Notes under the pieces: model-generated | The model's database searches: none | What the model was told of the DNA's origin: nothing | Seen by the model: the letters and a program-made list of their open reading frames with translations, nothing else | Translations under genes and position numbers: made by a program | Assembly (NCBI GenBank): GCA_948467875.1 | Contig: CAOKFZ010000008.1 | Span: 1-64,000, forward strand | DNA: 64,000 bases | Source of the DNA: an uncultured Clostridium sp. | Lineage (GTDB): Bacteria > Bacillota > Clostridia > TANB77 > CAG-508 | Reading direction: 5' to 3' | Shown here: positions 14,228 to 23,993 of the stretch, piece after piece | How the letters are laid out: each line of letters begins with the position of its first letter | Position numbering within the stretch: position 1 is the stretch's first letter

Positions 14228-15777
14228 CTTTCATTTTCCTTTTCCTTTATTTTTAGTATATGTTTTAGTTTATCTTTATAAAATTTAAATTCTGGCATTT
14301 TCAAAGCAAACAACAAATATAAAATATTAGGAAATATTAAGCATAAAATTCCATTTAAAATTAATTGTAACCACACATTTGGGATTGTTAAAAATTTTGA
14401 AATATACGCAACTATAACGCATATAATCAATGTTATACTACCATGAGTAATATGCAATCTAAAATACTCGTTATATGTACCATCTAAAACTAATTTATAA
14501 ACATATTTAGGATAGCTATATAAAAATAAAAATATATTACTTACAATAGTTCCCATAAATACTCCTGCTAAACCAAATTTTTGTACAAAAATAAGTGATG
14601 CTCCCAAATTAATTAAAGCTTCTATTAACGGAATGAATCTATCTTCATAAAAAATTCCAGCAGCTTCTTTAAATGTCATCGTTGTTTTTCTCATTCCCTG
14701 AACATATAAATTAATTACTAATGTAATTAATACCAATTCAGAAAGCAAGTATTCTTCACCAAGCCAGATTTTAATAAATGGTTCTATCATACAATAAATT
14801 GAAATTGTAGCAAAGCAAAATATCCATGAATTTAATAAAAGCATTGATTTAAAAATTAAGCGAGCTTTAGTCTTATCTTCTTCAATTAATAAATTTCCAA
14901 CACTTGCAGTTAAAGAATTTATAATATTTCCAAACAAACTTTGTATTTGTCCTATTACCATATTATAATTAGCATACATTCCAACAATAACAACACCCAA
15001 ATTTTTTGACATAGAAATGATTATGTTATCTGTTCCCATAACAATAAAACCAGCAATTTTATGAAATAATAATCCTTTTACTTTAATGATAATATCTTTT
15101 TTTAAATTTGAATCCATTGGTTGGGTATCGCTTAAATTTGTAATATATTTATAATTTTTGTTTATAAATATATTTATAATTATATTTTCTAATACTGCAA
15201 AAATAATCTGACTTAATAAATAAGCTATAAAATTTCGTGTTAAAGTGATTATCGCTATTTGTATAAAACTTCTTAAAATCACAAAAATGCTATTTATAGA
15301 ATTTATTACATAATTTTTTTGATCAGCATATAATACAGATCTCTTATAAGTAAGTAAATATGAAAATACTGTACTTAATAGATATAAAAAGAATAACAGA
15401 CTTATATTTTCTGGAACTGAAACTTTTCCAACTATATTCGGAATAAAGGGCAATACAATAATCCCCATAATGAAAATAATTCCTGCTATGGCATGGTAAA
15501 TATTTTTATAATATTTAACTAAACTTTTTATTTGAGAAATATTCTTTTCTGCCATCGGTTTGTACAAATGATATACAATTGCAGACCCAAAACCTAAATC
15601 AGCAATACTTAACATACTTAAAATATTGGAAAATAACCCTTTAATTCCATTATATTCTGCTCCTAAAATACGAATAAAAACTCCTTGCGAAACAAACCCC
15701 ATAAAAATAGTTATGATATATACCATTGTACTTGTTAAGCTGTTTTTTATTGAATTAATAGTTCGTGTGTGCTTCAT
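14224..15777 (-). CDS. Wzx-type polysaccharide flippase (MATE/MOP superfamily)
   Basis: About 517 residues with roughly 12-14 membrane segments. MKHTRTINSIKNSLTSTMVY and GFVSQGVFIRILGAEYNGIKGLFSN match the Wzx/RfbX N-terminus. It should flip undecaprenyl-linked repeat units to the outer face of the membrane. I start at 15777, after AAGGATAGAGGC, giving a 23-base overlap with the previous glycosyltransferase; the upstream in-frame codon at 15819 would create a longer overlap. Translational coupling is likely. Confidence 0.85.
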   Translation of the reverse strand: MKHTRTINSIKNSLTSTMVYIITIFMGFVSQGVFIRILGAEYNGIKGLFSNILSMLSIADLGFGSAIVYHLYKPMAEKNISQIKSLVKYYKNIYHAIAGIIFIMGIIVLPFIPNIVGKVSVPENISLLFFLYLLSTVFSYLLTYKRSVLYADQKNYVINSINSIFVILRSFIQIAIITLTRNFIAYLLSQIIFAVLENIIINIFINKNYKYITNLSDTQPMDSNLKKDIIIKVKGLLFHKIAGFIVMGTDNIIISMSKNLGVVIVGMYANYNMVIGQIQSLFGNIINSLTASVGNLLIEEDKTKARLIFKSMLLLNSWIFCFATISIYCMIEPFIKIWLGEEYLLSELVLITLVINLYVQGMRKTTMTFKEAAGIFYEDRFIPLIEALINLGASLIFVQKFGLAGVFMGTIVSNIFLFLYSYPKYVYKLVLDGTYNEYFRLHITHGSITLIICVIVAYISKFLTIPNVWLQLILNGILCLIFPNILYLLFALKMPEFKFYKDKLKHILKIKEKENER

Positions 15778-16945
15778 TGCCTCTATCCTTTCCTTGTAAT
15801 AATTCTTCAATTCTTGCAATTTGATCTATACAATTACTTTTTTTATTTTCTTTTCGTAAATTTTCTATAACACTATTTTTAAATTCCTCATCTTCAATAT
15901 ATTTTATAATTCCATTATATAAGCCATTAACACTAATATCTGTTATAATTCCATTTTTCATGTTTTCAAATTGTTCCTGTGCTCCTGGTGTATTCGTTCT
16001 AACAATTGGTAAATTAAATATTTTTGCCTCTAATGTCGTAATACAATAACTTTCATCTAAGGATGGTTGAACATAAATGTCACAGTCCTTCATATAAGTA
16101 TAGGGATTTTTCATTGCTCCCAATAATACACAATAATTTTCTAATTTATACTGCTTAATTAAACTTTCTATTTGTTCTCTACAATTTCCATCTCCTATTA
16201 TGTACCATTTAACATTATATTTATTATCAATAAGTCTTTTTAATGTTTCAATTGCAAGATTATAGCCTTTTTCTGGTCCAAATCTTCCAACAGTTAATAT
16301 TTTTATTCCAGAATATTGATCACTAAATGTATTTCCTTCTTCTGATAGCTTTCTTATTTTTTCAATATCTATTATATTTTTCATAATTACAATATTGCTA
16401 TCTAATTTTTCATCTAACTGTATTAAATTTTCTTTTACTTTTTTAGAAACACAACAAATTAAATCAAATTGTTCATAAATATCTAAATAATTTTTAGTTT
16501 CTTCAAGATATGAAAATGGATTACTATGAACATACATTATTTTCTTTTTTACATTTGTAAGTTCATATACGTATTGAACTTGAAAATTAGCATGATATGC
16601 AATAGCATAATCATATATTTTTTGATTATCTAATTTTATACTTTCAATAAGTTCTTTTCTTTCTTTTTTATAATCTTTTAAAATATAAATTTTCAATAAT
16701 TCTAATGCTTTTAAAAATTTGCATTTTTTCAGTTGTAGCAAAAATTGTTCTTTTAAAATCATATATTTTTTTACTATTATATTAACCTCTTTGGGAATAT
16801 CTTTACTATAAATATTATTTTCTTCAATAACTAATAAATCTACACTATATTTATTGTAATCAATATTTTTTAACATATTAACTAATGCAACTTCAACACC
16901 ACCATATCCTAAACAGTATGTGACAATTAATACGTTTTTTTTCAT
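15755..16945 (-). CDS. Glycosyltransferase family 4
   Basis: A 396-residue GT-B enzyme. The N-terminal glycine-rich acceptor loop is TYCLGYGGVEVALVNML (about residues 9-25). The nucleotide-sugar domain has ILTVGRFGPEKGYNLAIE and the E-x7-E motif PSLDESYCITTLEAK. It transfers a sugar from an NDP donor to the growing lipid-linked unit at the cytoplasmic face; donor and linkage cannot be read from sequence. AGGAGG precedes the ATG at 16945. Confidence 0.85.
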   Translation of the reverse strand: MKKNVLIVTYCLGYGGVEVALVNMLKNIDYNKYSVDLLVIEENNIYSKDIPKEVNIIVKKYMILKEQFLLQLKKCKFLKALELLKIYILKDYKKERKELIESIKLDNQKIYDYAIAYHANFQVQYVYELTNVKKKIMYVHSNPFSYLEETKNYLDIYEQFDLICCVSKKVKENLIQLDEKLDSNIVIMKNIIDIEKIRKLSEEGNTFSDQYSGIKILTVGRFGPEKGYNLAIETLKRLIDNKYNVKWYIIGDGNCREQIESLIKQYKLENYCVLLGAMKNPYTYMKDCDIYVQPSLDESYCITTLEAKIFNLPIVRTNTPGAQEQFENMKNGIITDISVNGLYNGIIKYIEDEEFKNSVIENLRKENKKSNCIDQIARIEELLQGKDRGNEAHTNY

Positions 16946-16985
16946 TCATAAACCTCCTAAATTTTCTATTATAATGATTTATAAA

Positions 16986-18122
16986 TTAGTCTTCCACTAT
17001 CTTTTTTATATCATTATTGTCTTTAAATCCCTCTTCTTTTAAATTACTCTCATAAAATTTACGTTTTTCTTTGCTATTAACTAATTCTCTAATATTATTT
17101 ACAAAATCATTTTTATTAAATTCACATAAAACTCCTGTTTCTTTATCTTTTATTTGTTCTCTTATACAAGCTAAATTTGTTGCTATAATAGGTTTATTTA
17201 AACATCTAGCTTCTGCAATAGCTATTCCATAACCTTCATGTCTAGATGGTTGAATATAGATATCACATTGTTTAAGGTATGGATATGGATTTAGTTTCAT
17301 CCCTAATAAAATTATATTATCTTGTAATCCACTTTCTATAATCTTTTCTTGTATTTTATGATATAATCCACCTGTTCCAATAATATACCATGTAAATTGA
17401 CTTTTATCTAATTCTTTGGCAATATCAATCAATAAATCATATCCTTTCTGATACTCTAATCTACCTATTGTCAATAAGTTTGTCCTAGTAGATAATTTTT
17501 CAATATCTTCATTAGATAAACTTTCTACTTTTTCTTTATCTATAATATTTCTAAAAATATCTAATTTCTCTTCTAACTTAGGATATTCCTTTTTTACACT
17601 ATTCTTACAAGCCTCTGATACACAAAAAATTTTATCAAAATTATAAATCCAGTACCTTACATTATCCATCCAATCAATTTTTTCATCATGCACAAACATA
17701 ACTTTCTTCTTAGCATTAATTTTTTCTATAATATATGGAGTTCCAAAATCTCCATACCCTAGAAAATCAATTGCCATATCAAATAATTCATCAATTTTAT
17801 TCGTTTCTTTTAATAAAAATTTATAAAAAAGTACAATACTTATTTTGGATAATATTTTCACAAAAATAACTTTTATTTTCTCCATGCATGTAAGATTATT
17901 TAAGCATTCTGACTTATCCCAAAAATACCTATCCTGAAATTTGCTTAAAATTTCTATCACTTGAATATCCTTTGGAAGTTTTTTTAAATATATACCTTCT
18001 TTTCTAAATAAAGCTAATGTAATTTTAATATTATACTTTTTTAACTCATTTATAGTATTGAGTAACGATACTTCAGTCCCTCCTGAACCTAGTTTATGAG
18101 CAAATATTATTATATTTTTCAT
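16986..18122 (-). CDS. Glycosyltransferase family 4
   Basis: A 378-residue GT-B enzyme with HKLGSGGTEVSLLNT (about residues 9-23), LLTIGRLEYQKGYDLLID and the E-x7-E block PSRHEGYGIAIAEAR. It is similar in layout to the genes at 15755 and 20574, and the three look like paralogues that diverged within the locus. It precedes the 15755 gene by 40 bases on the same strand. Substrate unknown. Confidence 0.85.
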   Translation of the reverse strand: MKNIIIFAHKLGSGGTEVSLLNTINELKKYNIKITLALFRKEGIYLKKLPKDIQVIEILSKFQDRYFWDKSECLNNLTCMEKIKVIFVKILSKISIVLFYKFLLKETNKIDELFDMAIDFLGYGDFGTPYIIEKINAKKKVMFVHDEKIDWMDNVRYWIYNFDKIFCVSEACKNSVKKEYPKLEEKLDIFRNIIDKEKVESLSNEDIEKLSTRTNLLTIGRLEYQKGYDLLIDIAKELDKSQFTWYIIGTGGLYHKIQEKIIESGLQDNIILLGMKLNPYPYLKQCDIYIQPSRHEGYGIAIAEARCLNKPIIATNLACIREQIKDKETGVLCEFNKNDFVNNIRELVNSKEKRKFYESNLKEEGFKDNNDIKKIVED

Positions 18123-18148
18123 ATTTATTTTCCCTCTTAGTTATACAA

Positions 18149-19123
18149 TTAAAAATAATTTCGTATTTTTCTATAAACTATAAAAAGTGGTAAAAATATT
18201 CTTTTTATTTTTAATTTTATATAAACATCCAAACATTTGTCTCCTGCAATCTTTTTCAATTGTTTTAAATTTTCTGTTCTTCTATAAAATTCTTTAATCA
18301 TCATTTTTCTATCTATTTTATTTCTACATCTAACAATAGTTGAAAATCCGAAATTATAATATATTAATTCTATTCTAGCTACCAATTTTATAAAATTTTC
18401 TGATAATTCATAATTTTTCATAAAATTCTTCAAATCATCAAATGAATAAAATGTATCTAAACATCTCGTATCAAAAGTCCTAGAAGAACTATTCTTTACA
18501 ATACAATATTTATATAAAACTTTATTAATAACAAATATATTTGTAGCAAACAAAATATATTTTAAATAAAAATTTAAATCTTCTGCTACTTTTAAACTTG
18601 GAAATCTTAAATTATGTTCTTTTATAATTGATTTTCTATACAGTTTATTAGCCATAACTGGAAGCATTTCATGTACTATTTCATAAAATTCTTCATTTGT
18701 CATAAATTTATCTTTTTTTATTTTATCTATCTTTTTTTCTTGTCCATCATCAAATTTTATAGCATAATTTCCAATTACTAAATCCACATCATTATTATGA
18801 TTAAACATTTGTATCATATATTCTACTGAATCTTTTTCTAAAAAATCATCTGAATCAAAAAACAAAATATAATCTCCTTTTGCCAATTCAATTCCTAAAT
18901 TTCTAGCACTAGAGACTCCTCCGTTTTTCTTATGTAAAACTCTTATTCTACTATCTTTTTTAGCATACTCATCACAAATTTCATTGCTTTGATCTGTAGA
19001 ACCATCATCTATTACAAGAATTTCTAAATTCTCATATGTTTGATTTATTACAGACTCTAAACTTCTTTGTAAATATCCTTCCACATTGTATACTGGGATT
19101 ATGATACTAACTAAATCTTTCAT
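18149..19123 (-). CDS. Glycosyltransferase family 2
   Basis: A 324-residue GT-A enzyme. It has the N-terminal VSIIIPVYNVEGYLQRSLES, the first Asp in VIDDGSTDQS, NGGVSSARNLGIE, and the metal-binding DSDD motif (about residues 91-94). It catalyses inverting transfer of a sugar to the repeat unit. The basic C-terminus may contact the membrane. It lies 26 bases from the next gene and is close kin of the 19149 gene. Confidence 0.88.
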   Translation of the reverse strand: MKDLVSIIIPVYNVEGYLQRSLESVINQTYENLEILVIDDGSTDQSNEICDEYAKKDSRIRVLHKKNGGVSSARNLGIELAKGDYILFFDSDDFLEKDSVEYMIQMFNHNNDVDLVIGNYAIKFDDGQEKKIDKIKKDKFMTNEEFYEIVHEMLPVMANKLYRKSIIKEHNLRFPSLKVAEDLNFYLKYILFATNIFVINKVLYKYCIVKNSSSRTFDTRCLDTFYSFDDLKNFMKNYELSENFIKLVARIELIYYNFGFSTIVRCRNKIDRKMMIKEFYRRTENLKQLKKIAGDKCLDVYIKLKIKRIFLPLFIVYRKIRNYF

Positions 19124-19148
19124 ATAATTTCTAAACTCCTAAAACTTT

Positions 19149-20159
19149 TTACTTCATGGTATTTTTTACTAACATTTTAAAAAACATTAAAACTTTAAAT
19201 TTCATATAATAAAAACTTCTCCTATTATTTAACATATTTTCAAATTCTTTTTCATAAAATGTATTTATATCTTTATACTTTTTATAAAAATTCTTTTCTT
19301 GTAAATCTTTTATGAATTTTTTATAAGTATGATAATTTACATTATAAGCTAACGTTTTCAATAAATTAACTGTTATATTATAAGTACATTCCAAACAACT
19401 TTTTTTATAAGTATCATATCTAGACTTTACTATTTCTTCATATACTAAAACATCTACTCTATAATGATTTTCAAAACTAATCATCATTTTATCTAAATCA
19501 AATTTTTGTGTAACACTATCACTATTACAAACATAATGATAATAGCAGTCACTCATAATATACATGCTGTTAGAATTTAAGATAGTTATTAAATAAAAAT
19601 AATAATCTTCACCAAATTTTAAATCTTTCAAAAATCGAATATTATTAATTATATTCTTTTTAAATACAGAACACCACACAGCTCCAAATTCATGTTTTTT
19701 TAAAAACAAATCTAAAATTTCACTTTTATCGTTTTCGTAACTAATTAAACCTTGTATTGAATTAGATGAACATTGTTTATATTTATTTAACTCCTTTCTA
19801 TATTGAAACCTCACAATATCTATATCATATTTATCAATTATATTATTCACATCATCATATGTAGTTAATTCTAAATAATCATCACTATCTACAATTGAAA
19901 TATAATTGCCAGTAGCATTATCTAATCCAATATTTCTAGCACTAGACACTCCTCCATTTTCTTTATGTATTACTTTTATTCTATTATCCATTTGAGCCCA
20001 TTCATCACATTTTTTTCCTGAATTATCTGTTGAACCATCATCTATTAAAATTATTTCTAAATTTTTATAAGTTTGTCTTACTAAAGAATTGACACATCTA
20101 TCCAAATATTCTTCAACATTATACACTGGTACAATTACACTAATTAAATCCTGATTCAT
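19149..20159 (-). CDS. Glycosyltransferase family 2
   Basis: A 336-residue GT-A enzyme: LISVIVPVYNVEEYLDRCVN at the start, LIDDGSTDNSGKKCDEW, NGGVSSARNIGLD and IVDSDDYLEL. The C-terminal third is Tyr- and Lys-rich and divergent, probably acceptor binding. AT content is extreme even for this locus. The pseudogene just upstream (20183-20519) may once have been translated ahead of it. Confidence 0.88.
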   Translation of the reverse strand: MNQDLISVIVPVYNVEEYLDRCVNSLVRQTYKNLEIILIDDGSTDNSGKKCDEWAQMDNRIKVIHKENGGVSSARNIGLDNATGNYISIVDSDDYLELTTYDDVNNIIDKYDIDIVRFQYRKELNKYKQCSSNSIQGLISYENDKSEILDLFLKKHEFGAVWCSVFKKNIINNIRFLKDLKFGEDYYFYLITILNSNSMYIMSDCYYHYVCNSDSVTQKFDLDKMMISFENHYRVDVLVYEEIVKSRYDTYKKSCLECTYNITVNLLKTLAYNVNYHTYKKFIKDLQEKNFYKKYKDINTFYEKEFENMLNNRRSFYYMKFKVLMFFKMLVKNTMK

Positions 20160-20182
20160 TTATTGCCTCCAAATACTTATCT

Positions 20183-20519
20183 TTACTCCCATTTACTATT
20201 TATAAATTTACTTGGAGCATTATAATTTAATACTTTTGCATAATTACAATAGTAGCATCATCAAGTACATATTTTGTCACAGCACTTCCAGCTCCTATGG
20301 TCCATTATGCCTATTACACTATATATGGAATGTTAAATTACGATTGCAATTAATTTTATATAATATTAATCCTATTAGTTTTACAATTTCTTTTCCTTGA
20401 CAAAGTCAAAATGCAACTTGAAATCTAACAGTACTATTTTTCAAATAGACTTTCAAAAATATTAAGAAATTTGTTTTTCCGTAATATCTTATTAAATCAC
20501 TTTTTATATAATCTGTCAT
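20183..20519 (-). pseudogene. Decayed serine-acetyltransferase-type hexapeptide O-acetyltransferase
   Basis: The 414-base gap between glycosyltransferases holds a broken gene. An intact AGGGAGG and ATG at 20519 begin MTDYIKSDLIRYYGKTNFLI, typical of EPS-locus serine acetyltransferase homologues. A TGA interrupts after FQVAF (plausibly CGA to TGA), then LCQGKEIVKLIGLILYKIN continues. Most of the hexapeptide core is deleted, and the C-terminal remnant GAGSAVTKYVLDDATIV plus, after a frameshift, AKVLNYNAPSKFI matches the family's GAGSVVTK..VVGNPAKV end. This implies a lost acetylation step. Not repaired by the CGG rule: no CGG is in frame here. Confidence 0.75.
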
Positions 20520-20573
20520 ACATTTTCCTCCCTAATAATTCTATAATTAGCACCAAAATATTTTCTATTGTTT

Positions 20574-21764
20574 TTAGTTATTTATTATCTCATATAACTT
20601 ATTTAACTGTTCTCTATTTTCTATATTTTCATCTTTTCTCAAATTTTGAATAAATGTATCTCTAATTTCATTTCTATTTTCGATAATCTCTATAATTTTA
20701 TTATACATCATTTCATTATTCTCTGCAAGATATCCATTCCATTCATCTATGATTTGTTCTCTAAACTCTGGAATACCACTTACCACCATAGGTTTTGCTA
20801 AAGCTTTTGCTTCAGCAACAGTTATACCAAATCCTTCAAATCTTGATGGTTGTATATACACATCACAATTTTTCATCCATTTATATGGATTTTTTTGTGC
20901 TCCTAATAAAATAAACCTTTCCTGCAAGCTGTTTTCAATAATTTTCTTTTTCAATTTTTCTTCTTCTGGTCCTGCACCTACAACATACCACCTTATATGA
21001 TAGCCATTGTCCACTAACATTTTACACACCTCAATTGCCTGATCAATCCCTTTTTGCTTCACTAATCTTCCTACTGTTGTAATCATAATTTCATTATCTT
21101 TTCTTTCAATATCCAATTTTTCTTCAGCCATTTGGTTAATCATTTTTTTAGATACCATATTTTTTATTACCAAAAATTTCTCTTTATATTCTGGAAAAAT
21201 CCCACAAAGCACATCCTTACAATGTTCAGATACTGTAGCAATTTTGTTGTAACTTGCAAAATACCTTTTATCATTTTTATAATCATATGGATAAACACTA
21301 TAATCATTATGAATAAAACCAATCTTATTTTTGGCTTTTACTTTATCTACATTTAAATAAAACACTCCTCTTTCCATAAATGCAATTGAAACATCATATT
21401 CTTTATCTATTACATTATACATATATTGTACATGTTCCCAACCACTATACAACTTACCAATCAATTTATAATATACACATTTAATCAAATATATCAAACT
21501 ATGATAAGCTCTTTTAAAATCTAATCTTTTTAAAAAATTAAATGGAGACATTTTTACATTTTTACTAAAAACTTCAAAATTTTCTGACTTTTCTAAAAGA
21601 TTCACTTCTTTTGGTAAAAATTCCATCCATTCGCCATTATGACCAAGTAAAAATAAATCCACATCATATTTATTGTAATCCATCATTGACAATATCGTAA
21701 GCAAACTTTTTTCAGCTCCACCAATCCCTAATGAATTCATAATAAATAAAACTTTTTTTTTCAT
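20574..21764 (-). CDS. Glycosyltransferase family 4
   Basis: A 396-residue GT-B enzyme. MNSLGIGGAEKSLLTIL (about residues 9-25) is the acceptor-side loop, TTVGRLVKQKGIDQAIEVC opens the donor domain and PSRFEGFGITVAEAK is the E-x7-E motif. It ends 54 bases before the decayed acetyltransferase. Like its relatives it should add one sugar to the lipid-linked oligosaccharide; the specificity is unknown. Confidence 0.86.
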   Translation of the reverse strand: MKKKVLFIMNSLGIGGAEKSLLTILSMMDYNKYDVDLFLLGHNGEWMEFLPKEVNLLEKSENFEVFSKNVKMSPFNFLKRLDFKRAYHSLIYLIKCVYYKLIGKLYSGWEHVQYMYNVIDKEYDVSIAFMERGVFYLNVDKVKAKNKIGFIHNDYSVYPYDYKNDKRYFASYNKIATVSEHCKDVLCGIFPEYKEKFLVIKNMVSKKMINQMAEEKLDIERKDNEIMITTVGRLVKQKGIDQAIEVCKMLVDNGYHIRWYVVGAGPEEEKLKKKIIENSLQERFILLGAQKNPYKWMKNCDVYIQPSRFEGFGITVAEAKALAKPMVVSGIPEFREQIIDEWNGYLAENNEMMYNKIIEIIENRNEIRDTFIQNLRKDENIENREQLNKLYEIINN

Positions 21765-21766
21765 TT

Positions 21767-22858
21767 TTATTCTCCCTCATAAATTCTATTCAAAACTTTC
21801 ACTGTTTCCTCTATCTTAAACTGATTTGGAATTTTCTCCACAGCCTTTTCATCTCTTCCATTATTTGCTTCATAAATTTTTTGTGCCCAATATTGTGGGG
21901 TTTCCTCCAACGACAAAAATTCAACATTTCCTATCACATTGGATTCCCTTGCCACATTGGTACTTGTATAACATTTCAATCCACTTACTTGCGCCTCAAC
22001 AATCGCAATGCTAAACCCTTCAAACCAAGATGGCATTACAAAAATGTCCATAGCAGAATAAATTTTCTCTGTGTCATCTCGCCTTCCCAAAAACAAAACT
22101 TTATCTTGAATATTTAAATTTTGAGTTTTTTCTTTTAATCCATTTTCTAAAAAACCTTCTCCCACTAAAAGCAATTTACTATTCGGCTCTATTTTCTGAT
22201 ATTCATAAAATACCTTTATCAAAAATTCATGGTTTTTTACTGGAACTAAGGCACCAACATGTCCAAAAAGTTTTGTACCATTATTAATATCTAATTCTTT
22301 TCTAATATTAATTCTATTTTTCTCATCAAATCGAAATTTTTCCACTTCCATTCCATTATTCAAAACAAGAAACTCTTTCTCTCCAAAAAGCCACTTTCCA
22401 GCTTCCTCTCCACATGCAAGTTTTTCATAGTCAATCTTTCTTGTAAGAAATCTTCCAATCTGATCTAAAATTTTAGTTTTCTTATACACTTTATTAATAC
22501 TTCCAGAATGAGAATGAATAATTAATCTTGCTTTTGAATATTTCTTCGCAAAAATAATTCTCTCAAAACAACTAAAATTCATAATATTAAAATGAATAAT
22601 ATCAAAGTCATTTTTACTATATAAATTTTTCAAATCTTTCAAATATTGCACATAGTTCTCTTTTCTATCCGTTATCTCAATAAAATTCATGCCTAAGGCT
22701 TCCAATTCTTTTTGAAAGCAAGCTTTTTTCCCCTTAATAATCAAAAAACTAATTTCAAATATATTTTTGTCTAAATTCTTAGAAATATTAATTAAAAAGC
22801 GTTCAATTCCTCCCATATTAGAAGAATAACCAACATATAAAATTTTCTTTTTATTCAT
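21767..22858 (-). CDS. Glycosyltransferase family 4
   Basis: About 363 residues. MNKKKILYVGYSSNMGGIER opens the GT-B fold and the donor-domain motif is PSWFEGFSIAIVEAQ. Its HSHSGSINKVYKKTKILDQI block resembles CapM/EpsF-like transferases. I start at the ATG at 22858, which overlaps the stop of the previous gene in ATGAATAA, a coupling arrangement; an in-frame codon at 22864 is also possible. Confidence 0.85.
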   Translation of the reverse strand: MNKKKILYVGYSSNMGGIERFLINISKNLDKNIFEISFLIIKGKKACFQKELEALGMNFIEITDRKENYVQYLKDLKNLYSKNDFDIIHFNIMNFSCFERIIFAKKYSKARLIIHSHSGSINKVYKKTKILDQIGRFLTRKIDYEKLACGEEAGKWLFGEKEFLVLNNGMEVEKFRFDEKNRINIRKELDINNGTKLFGHVGALVPVKNHEFLIKVFYEYQKIEPNSKLLLVGEGFLENGLKEKTQNLNIQDKVLFLGRRDDTEKIYSAMDIFVMPSWFEGFSIAIVEAQVSGLKCYTSTNVARESNVIGNVEFLSLEETPQYWAQKIYEANNGRDEKAVEKIPNQFKIEETVKVLNRIYEGE

Positions 22859-23990
22859 TCCCAATCTTCACTCCCAACATTGTATAAATACTAGCAAGCT
22901 TCCACAAAGTAAAATCTTGTTTTTCAAAAGCTTTCTCTAAATATTTTTCATGAAATTTTAACATAAATTCTACTTTATATTTCTCTATTATATCACAAGC
23001 CACCACAAAAGCATATTTTTTATTTTGTTTACTTAAATCTCTTGTTCTAAGCCACAAGATGGTTCCTAATTCTTGCAATAAAACTTTGTATAATGCAATA
23101 TCCTTCTCTAATTTTAACTCATCAGAAATCTTAAGTAATTCTTTCACTAAAAACAAATGATCCAAACATCTTATATCTTCTGTTTTTGAAATCGACTTAG
23201 AAATGTTGTTTGAATGATTACGATAAACATACAAATCTTCATTAATATACTCAAATTGACTACACCTTCTAAATAAAATAAATCGAACTATCATATCTTC
23301 ATACCAATATTGTGGTAAAAATCTAACATCATTCCATAACTCTCTTTTAATAATGCCACCCCAAACAAATCCCTTAAATTCTGTTATATTCTCCTCTATT
23401 TTTCCAGAAATGCTTACTTCTTTATGTCTCTCATATTTGATAATTGCTTGATTTTCAACAGAATACTCTACAAAATTACATTTCACAATATCTGCTTTTT
23501 TTTCATATGCTCTATCCAATAATTTTTCAACATATAATTCATTTATTTCATCATCACTATCAATAAAAGCTATGTATTTTCCTTTTGCATTATCCATTCC
23601 AATATTCCTTGCAACTGCCACACCTTGATTTTCTTTATCAATTAATTTTATATTAGAATAATTATTTAAAATTTTTAAAGACCCATCTTTAGACCCATCA
23701 TTGACTACAATCACCTCAAAATGATATTTCGTCTTCTGGTTGACAATTGAATCCATACACTTTTTCAAAAACTTCTCTGCATTATAAACTGGCACTATAA
23801 TACTTAAATCAATCTTCTCATCTATCTCCGAATTTTGAATATCTTCTAGTTCAAACATCTCCTTAGGCTGATATACTTTTGAAATTTCTCTTTCTGCCTC
23901 TTTCACGTCAATTCTCACAGCTGGAGTTCTTACGATTGGCAAAATTAATTTAATCAAAAATCGTGCTATTTTATAAATTAATTTTTTCAT
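22851..23990 (-). CDS. Glycosyltransferase family 2
   Basis: A 379-residue GT-A enzyme. Residues 1-60 form a variable extension with a hydrophobic start (possible membrane association). The catalytic domain follows: LSIIVPVYNAEKFLKKCMDS, VVNDGSKDGSLKI, NQGVAVARNIGMD and FIDSDDEINEL. The ends are translationally coupled to both neighbours (4-base gap to 23994, 8-base overlap with 21767-22858). Confidence 0.87.
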   Translation of the reverse strand: MKKLIYKIARFLIKLILPIVRTPAVRIDVKEAEREISKVYQPKEMFELEDIQNSEIDEKIDLSIIVPVYNAEKFLKKCMDSIVNQKTKYHFEVIVVNDGSKDGSLKILNNYSNIKLIDKENQGVAVARNIGMDNAKGKYIAFIDSDDEINELYVEKLLDRAYEKKADIVKCNFVEYSVENQAIIKYERHKEVSISGKIEENITEFKGFVWGGIIKRELWNDVRFLPQYWYEDMIVRFILFRRCSQFEYINEDLYVYRNHSNNISKSISKTEDIRCLDHLFLVKELLKISDELKLEKDIALYKVLLQELGTILWLRTRDLSKQNKKYAFVVACDIIEKYKVEFMLKFHEKYLEKAFEKQDFTLWKLASIYTMLGVKIGNE

Positions 23991-23993
23991 TTC

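Noticed and set aside
20212..20653. Short plus-strand reading frames in the gap between glycosyltransferases
   Set aside because: They have no ribosome-binding sites, and the minus strand explains the sequence as a decayed acetyltransferase.
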